A DNA stretch of 64,000 bases from positions 248,001-312,000 of the forward strand of contig JADCRZ010000002.1 in NCBI GenBank assembly GCA_015069695.1, in the 5' to 3' direction. Below the pieces are notes generated by a model. That model was not told the origin of the DNA. It did no database searches and was given only the letters and a program-made list of their open reading frames with translations. The DNA comes from Williamsia sp. (GTDB taxonomy: Bacteria > Bacteroidota > Bacteroidia > Chitinophagales > Chitinophagaceae). Of this stretch, positions 60,501 through 64,000 are shown one piece after another. Both the position numbers and the translations under genes were made by a program. Position 1 is the first letter of the stretch; each line of letters starts with the position of its first letter.

Positions 60501-60792
60501 AGGCGGGGTGCTGAATGGGAACAATTCCAGGTTTTATGAAAAGGGTGATTACCTGGCCTGCCGCGAGATCACGCTATCCTGTGATCTTTCTAAAAAGCTC
60601 CACGCCCGGTTGCCTTTCCTGTCACAGGCACGCATATACGCTACCGTGATGAACCTGTTTTATATAACCCAATTTTCCGGTCCTTCTCCCGAGCCTCCTG
60701 TAGCCGCAGGTTCCTCTACCATCAACGGGATTTACGCCGGCACCTATCCTACACCCAAAACAATTGTAGCCGGCATACAGGTGAGTTTTTAA
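57505..60792 (+). CDS. SusC/RagA-family TonB-linked outer-membrane receptor (4)
   Basis: 1095 residues. Signal peptide MKVLFIFGLLLVFTSRLSAQ, a carboxypeptidase-regulatory domain (VSGQVTSAEDGKPLPAVSVQV), a TonB box/plug (GEVVVVGYGSQSRRNITSSIAKL, ASMELLKDAASTAIYGARANNG) and a barrel ending in PKTIVAGIQVSF. No STN domain. It heads the plus-strand arm of Locus C: SusD starts 18 bases later, then a sialic-acid-lyase-like aldolase and an MFS transporter. By context it is a candidate NanO-like sialic acid receptor, but SusC proteins cannot be typed by sequence alone. Two operator-like palindromes lie in its upstream region. Confidence 0.95.
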   Translation: MKVLFIFGLLLVFTSRLSAQARLVSGQVTSAEDGKPLPAVSVQVKGRSAGTQTKEDGSFSLSAVNGDILVFTMTGFASRQVTIRGLLPVNVSMKGEAGKLGEVVVVGYGSQSRRNITSSIAKLDTSVLQNAPRANVGSALQGTVSGLQVVTPSGAPGTSPIVLLRGGASINNPGAPLVVVDGVIRDYNDIAAEDIASMELLKDAASTAIYGARANNGVILITTRQGRAGTAQISYKFTGGANINRKGYRYMSAKDYIYFNRLGNLNSGRTLANVNASRGYGLLTDAANLASFDIRSYDAATAPLLQKGWDTVGDPYGGTIIFKDHGGEIEKILFRNTHTQDHYLNVSAGNDKGRYFASFDYYKEDGVIVGSSYKRFSGDVNGSYRVKPNVEVGTGVNLSTASQYGTIGGDVNTLYRNLSIWPTFNPWLDSAKTLPNPGNGITDGNPLYWLNRVQRNNQLSKVTVVSSLKWDILPGLYIKATANAYLYENVSQSFNQATQNYTNLFANPPSYSSTSRDAVNYFRRDFQQTYNAIANYTHQFGGAHNINAMLGAEYFDYRRMDMQVYGTNAPTNDISTPNASTTFAAGNNYGTRSQYRIVSHFGRINYDFNQKYLLTGVYRQDGISRLAAGNRWGFFPGGSAGWNMHREAFYQDWGLDKVLSSLKPRISYGVNGNVAGLGDYEVQGVYGLQTNYSGNAGFLNTSLVNSNLRWEKSKTTDVGFDAGLLNNRITLIFDYYDRKTSDLLTNLTLPSYIGFNTVRTNLGTFQNKGWELTLQASVLNRADGLRWDIGANASYVKNKILQLPYNGNERNRQGGLQIYDPAAGKVVWVGGLQEGQSLGSIYAFRQVSIFKDAAEIAKLAGSRVDVIGGISGPNSNYGTGKITPGDVNWMDVDKNDTIDSRDMVYMGNIYPKWTGGFNTSLSYKGLSLYSRFEFALGHTIYNDQVARVLGNYQGTFNYIELQKEAWSPSNTQTDIPKVYYADQVAAPAGKKNYTRNNNAGGVLNGNNSRFYEKGDYLACREITLSCDLSKKLHARLPFLSQARIYATVMNLFYITQFSGPSPEPPVAAGSSTINGIYAGTYPTPKTIVAGIQVSF

Positions 60793-60810
60793 ATATCAAT
60801 CTAATCAATC

Positions 60811-62340
60811 ATGAAAAATATTGTTCTCTTCTTTTTTCTCGCCCTCCTGCTGTTGCTGCAGGCCTGCAGCAAAAAGCTTGACCTGCTGCCGGCAAGCAGC
60901 ATCAGCGATGCCAGCTTCTGGAAAACCCCCGACCAGTTCGATGCTTTTGTAACCGGTGTGCACACACAGTTTCGCAGCAATGCAGCTACGTTTCAAACCC
61001 TGGGCGAAATGCGGGCCGATATATTTGGCACGGACCCGGGTTCGGGCTCGGTGTTTACCGGCGAAGCTACCCAGGGCGTAGAGCGCCTGTGGACGCAAAA
61101 CCTCGACCTTGACAATCCGGGTGTGTCCAACTTTGGAAATTTTTATTACAACATCAACCAGATCAACCTGCTGATCAGCAACCTGAAAACAACAGGCGTA
61201 GTTACACCGGCCAACAAGAGCTATTACCTGGGGATCGGTTATGGCATGCGGGCCTTTTATTATTTTCACCTGCTGCGTACCTGGGGCAATGCCATCCTGC
61301 AAACCACCCCGGTTTCTTCCATCGACATCTCCAACCTGGCCAAAGGGGCTTCCACCCAGGACGAAGTGACAAAGCAGATCAAAGCTGATATTGACAGCTC
61401 GGTCAATAACTTTGGCGCTGTCTATACTTTCCGGAGCCAGAAAGGCATCTGGTCAAAAGCTGCCAGCCTGATGTTAAAAGGGGAAGTGTATTTGTGGACT
61501 TCCTACCGGGGTGGCGGGGCTGCAGATGCAACCACGGCCCTCAATGCATTGACTGATATTCAAACCAATATCCCTTCCCTTGCCCTGCTGCCTAATTTTG
61601 CCGATGTGTTTGCTTCCGGCAACAAGGGCAACGCAGAAATCATTTTTGCCATCCGCTACCAGCTCAACGAGGCGGCCATGACCTGGATCCCCGGTACGTA
61701 CGAACCGCAAACCGGTTTTATCATCAACTACTACGACTCTGCAGCCAACCGGAAATTTGACGCCACGACCGACAACTGGGGAGGAACCCTGCGCGCGCCT
61801 GTCAAGATCGCTACCTTCCGTGCATACAACGACAAGGACCTGCGCAAGGGATACACCATCCAGCCGGCTTACAATAAGGTGGGCAATAATTATGTGATGG
61901 CCGGTGCCTTTGTCAAAAAATACCCGGGTGAACAAAATGCAGGCAGCAGGCAATATACCAATGACTTTCCCATATACCGCTATGCCGATCTGCTGCTGCT
62001 GAAGGCAGAAGCAAAACTGGCCCTGGGCCAAGATCCTGCAGCAGAGATCAATGGGGTCAGGCAAAGAGCTTACGGTGCCGGTTATACGCTTGCTCAATGG
62101 GGCTATCCCAACCAGTCCGTTGATGCAGACCCGAAGGAAGCCTTGCTGCAGGAGCGCTTTTGCGAATTTGTATTTGAAGGAAAACGCTGGTACGATTTAC
62201 GCAGAATGGGCGATGCCTATGTATACAAACATACAACGCTCTCTTCCACCCAGGCTTACAAGCTGCTCTGGCCCATCGACCGCAATTCTTTAACCAATAA
62301 CCGCTCGCTGGAGCAAAATCCGGGATACGCTAAATTTTAA
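60811..62340 (+). CDS. SusD/RagB-family surface glycan-binding lipoprotein (4)
   Basis: 509 residues with lipobox LLQAC (C19). SusD features: KTPDQFDAFVTGVHTQFRSNAATFQTLGEMRAD, GIGYGMRAFYYFHLLRTWGNA, and the C-terminal RYADLLLLKAEAKLALGQDP plus ERFCEFVFEGKRWYDLRRMG. Pairs with the upstream SusC. Its stop lies 12 bases before the aldolase, so the arm is probably one transcript. In the sialic acid model it would be NanU-like, binding sialic acid at the cell surface; that is inferred from the neighbours only. Confidence 0.95.
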   Translation: MKNIVLFFFLALLLLLQACSKKLDLLPASSISDASFWKTPDQFDAFVTGVHTQFRSNAATFQTLGEMRADIFGTDPGSGSVFTGEATQGVERLWTQNLDLDNPGVSNFGNFYYNINQINLLISNLKTTGVVTPANKSYYLGIGYGMRAFYYFHLLRTWGNAILQTTPVSSIDISNLAKGASTQDEVTKQIKADIDSSVNNFGAVYTFRSQKGIWSKAASLMLKGEVYLWTSYRGGGAADATTALNALTDIQTNIPSLALLPNFADVFASGNKGNAEIIFAIRYQLNEAAMTWIPGTYEPQTGFIINYYDSAANRKFDATTDNWGGTLRAPVKIATFRAYNDKDLRKGYTIQPAYNKVGNNYVMAGAFVKKYPGEQNAGSRQYTNDFPIYRYADLLLLKAEAKLALGQDPAAEINGVRQRAYGAGYTLAQWGYPNQSVDADPKEALLQERFCEFVFEGKRWYDLRRMGDAYVYKHTTLSSTQAYKLLWPIDRNSLTNNRSLEQNPGYAKF

Positions 62341-62352
62341 TCCAATTCTATT

Positions 62353-63300
62353 ATGGCCATTTCCAACCTACAACACCTGCAGGGACTGATCGCTGCACCT
62401 TTTACGCCCATGAAAAGGGGAGGTTCGCTGAACTTATCTGTGATACCAGATTACTATAGATTGCTCAAGGAAAACGGGGTAAAGGGGGCATTTATCTGTG
62501 GCTCTACCGGAGAGGGTGTATCACTGACCCGCAAAGAAAAAATGATGGTAGCTGAAGCCTGGGCCGCTGCCGCGCAGGCAGATCCGGATTTTAAGGTGAT
62601 GACCTTGCTGGGGGGAACCAGCCTGGCTGATTGCAAAAAGCTGGCACTGCATGCCCGCGACTGCGGACTGTACGGTGTTTCCTTCACCGCCCCGTTTTAC
62701 TTTAAGCCGGCTACTGTTTCCCTGCTGGCCCAGACCTGTGCAGAGATTGCTGCAGGGGTGCCGGACCTTCCTTTTTATTACTATCACATCCCCGTGCTCA
62801 CAGGGGTGAACTTTCCCATGATCGAACTGCTGAAGGCGGTGGAGGAAGTGCCCAATTTTGCCGGGATCAAATACACCCATGAAGACTTCATGGATTTTCT
62901 TTCCTGCCTCCGTTACAGGGAAGGGCGTTACGATATGCTCTGGGGCCGGGATGAAACCATGCTATCGGCCCTGGTACTGGGCGCAAAGGGCGCTGTAGGC
63001 AGCACCTTCAACTATGCCGCACCGTTGTATTACAAGCTGATCGATGCTTTTGATCAAAACGATTTAGACAGCGCCCGGCAGCTGCAACAGCAATCGATCG
63101 ACATGATCAGCTTGCTGGGCAAATACGGGGGCATTGCGACCGGCAAGGCTTATATGAAGCTGGTGGGGTTAGACTGTGGTGAATTCAGGCTGCCGGTAAA
63201 GAACCCGGATGCCGGTGAATGGGAACGGTTCAGGCAGGATGCGGAGCAGATCGGGTTTGATCAATTTAAATCCGTTGTTCAGCAAGCGGTAAAATTGTAG
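62353..63300 (+). CDS. nanA: N-acetylneuraminate lyase / dihydrodipicolinate synthase-family aldolase
   Basis: 315 residues of the NAL/DHDPS TIM-barrel family. The pyruvate-binding motif GSTGEG, the tyrosine in YYYHIPVLTGVNF, and the Schiff-base lysine K173 in FAGIKYTH are all in place, and the HIPVLTGVNF stretch is more like sialic acid lyase than lysine-pathway DHDPS. The reaction would cleave Neu5Ac to N-acetylmannosamine and pyruvate. Its neighbours (SusC/D, MFS transporter, FadR regulator, NagB fusion) fit sialic acid use. Some family members act on other 2-keto acids, so the symbol is a strong guess rather than proof. Confidence 0.82.
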   Translation: MAISNLQHLQGLIAAPFTPMKRGGSLNLSVIPDYYRLLKENGVKGAFICGSTGEGVSLTRKEKMMVAEAWAAAAQADPDFKVMTLLGGTSLADCKKLALHARDCGLYGVSFTAPFYFKPATVSLLAQTCAEIAAGVPDLPFYYYHIPVLTGVNFPMIELLKAVEEVPNFAGIKYTHEDFMDFLSCLRYREGRYDMLWGRDETMLSALVLGAKGAVGSTFNYAAPLYYKLIDAFDQNDLDSARQLQQQSIDMISLLGKYGGIATGKAYMKLVGLDCGEFRLPVKNPDAGEWERFRQDAEQIGFDQFKSVVQQAVKL

Positions 63301-63308
63301 CTTTCGCT

Positions 63309-64000
63309 ATGAACGGGAAAGAAACAAAAGCATATCCTTGGGTCGTCGTTGGTTTATTGTGGGTGGTAGCCCTGCTGAATTATATGGACCGCCAGATGTT
63401 GTCTACCATGCGGCCCAGCATGCAGCTGGACATTGCAGAGCTGCAATCTGCTACCAACTTTGGCTCCCTGATGGCCGTATTCCTGTGGATATACGGATTG
63501 ATGAGTCCGGTGTCGGGACTGATCGCCGACCGGTTTAACCGCAAGTGGATCATTGTGGCGAGCCTCGGTGTTTGGTCGGCGGTTACCTATGCCATGGGCT
63601 ATGCGACTACCTTTCAGCAGCTGTACTGGCTAAGGGCCCTCATGGGCATCAGCGAAGCCTTGTATATACCGGCGGGATTGTCCCTGATCGCTGATTTTCA
63701 CAGCAGCAAATCGCGCTCGCTGGCGGTGGGTATTCACATGACCGGCCTGTACATGGGCCAAGCGCTGGGTGGTTTTGGTGCAACCCTGGCAGCCCGTTTT
63801 TCCTGGCATGTTGCTTTTCATTCTTTTGGCTTGATCGGCCTGGTTTACTCGCTGGTGCTGTTGTTTTTTCTGCGGGAAAAAGAAGCAGACAGAAAACCTG
63901 TACACAATGTAACAGGCATGAGTAAACGCGCTTCCCTGCTGGAAGGCTTCCGGGTGCTTTTCTCCAATCGGGCTTTCTGGATCATCCTGTTGTATTTCGC
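63309..64000 (+). CDS. MFS transporter, N-terminal part (cut by window end)
   Basis: At least 230 residues, open to the window end. ATG at 63309 is 8 bases after the aldolase stop. About six membrane helices are visible: WVVVGLLWVVALLNYMDRQM, GSLMAVFLWIYGLMSPVSGLIADRFNRKW (with the MFS loop signature GLIADRFNRKW), GVWSAVTYAMGYA, LRALMGISEALYIPAGLSLIADF, GLYMGQALGGFGATLAARFSW and a following helix. The NYMDRQM start and ADRFNRK loop are typical of MFS hexuronate/sialate-type transporters. In this operon it probably carries sialic acid or another sugar acid across the inner membrane. Confidence 0.88.
   Translation, partial: MNGKETKAYPWVVVGLLWVVALLNYMDRQMLSTMRPSMQLDIAELQSATNFGSLMAVFLWIYGLMSPVSGLIADRFNRKWIIVASLGVWSAVTYAMGYATTFQQLYWLRALMGISEALYIPAGLSLIADFHSSKSRSLAVGIHMTGLYMGQALGGFGATLAARFSWHVAFHSFGLIGLVYSLVLLFFLREKEADRKPVHNVTGMSKRASLLEGFRVLFSNRAFWIILLYF

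Noticed and set aside
1-64000. tRNA, rRNA or riboswitch genes
   Set aside because: No cloverleaf-like or rRNA-like sequence was noticed in the intergenic regions; a covariance-model scan would be needed to exclude small RNAs.

Overview
The window looks like a chromosomal segment of a member of the Bacteroidota, most likely a glycan-degrading soil or freshwater bacterium related to Chitinophagaceae. This rests on four SusC/SusD outer-membrane uptake pairs, an ECF sigma / FecR / STN-type SusC signalling set, many lipoproteins with Ser-Cys lipoboxes, glycoside hydrolases of Bacteroidota-rich families, and genes without clear Shine-Dalgarno sequences. The genus cannot be read from the sequence. 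No rRNA, tRNA, CRISPR array, transposase or phage gene was recognised.

Layout. Positions 1-681 hold the end of a Gfo/Idh/MocA oxidoreductase. Positions 729-1913 (minus) encode a response-regulator receiver fused to an exopolysaccharide-type sugar transferase. Positions 2107-12629 (minus) form a seven-gene transcription unit, read from right to left: Tat-exported Gfo/Idh oxidoreductase, ECF sigma factor, FecR anti-sigma, STN-type SusC, SusD, and two tandem TlpA-like thioredoxins. It ends at a strong hairpin at 2006-2053. Positions 12770-16834 (minus) hold a small envelope cluster: a DoxX-like membrane protein, a vanadium-haloperoxidase/PAP2 lipoprotein, an outer-membrane barrel protein and an anchored protein of unknown function. 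Positions 16972-21020 hold a poorly characterised group: a 748-residue six-repeat protein (minus), facing a signal-less metzincin protease and an OmpA-type protein (plus). Next come a PQQ/cytochrome c dehydrogenase lipoprotein (minus), an S33 peptidase-like lipoprotein (plus) and a TonB-receptor-like barrel (plus).

Three polysaccharide utilisation loci follow. Locus A (27587-35628, minus) is SusC-SusD-GH106-like alpha-L-rhamnosidase. Locus B (36217-52936, plus) is SusC-SusD, two GHL6-like hydrolases, a lactate-permease-family transporter, a xylose-isomerase-like TIM barrel, a D-2-hydroxyacid dehydrogenase, a glycerate kinase and an alpha-glucuronidase-like hydrolase. The glycerate-type genes suggest that the imported glycan or glycoside releases a three-carbon hydroxyacid. 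Locus C (53906-64000) looks like a sialic acid / amino sugar locus. One arm carries a FadR/GntR regulator, a NagB-PIG-L fusion and a DUF2071 protein on the minus strand. The divergent arm carries SusC-SusD, a sialic-acid-lyase-like aldolase and an MFS transporter cut by the window end. Two GT-N3-AC palindromes between the arms are good operator candidates.

The most unusual non-coding feature is a family of nested palindromic elements tipped with GTCTGAACC or GTCTTGAACC (30748, 40845-41069, 50341-50649, 56613). Their long arms differ between copies in a base-pair-preserving way, and parts of them have become the 3' ends of neighbouring genes.
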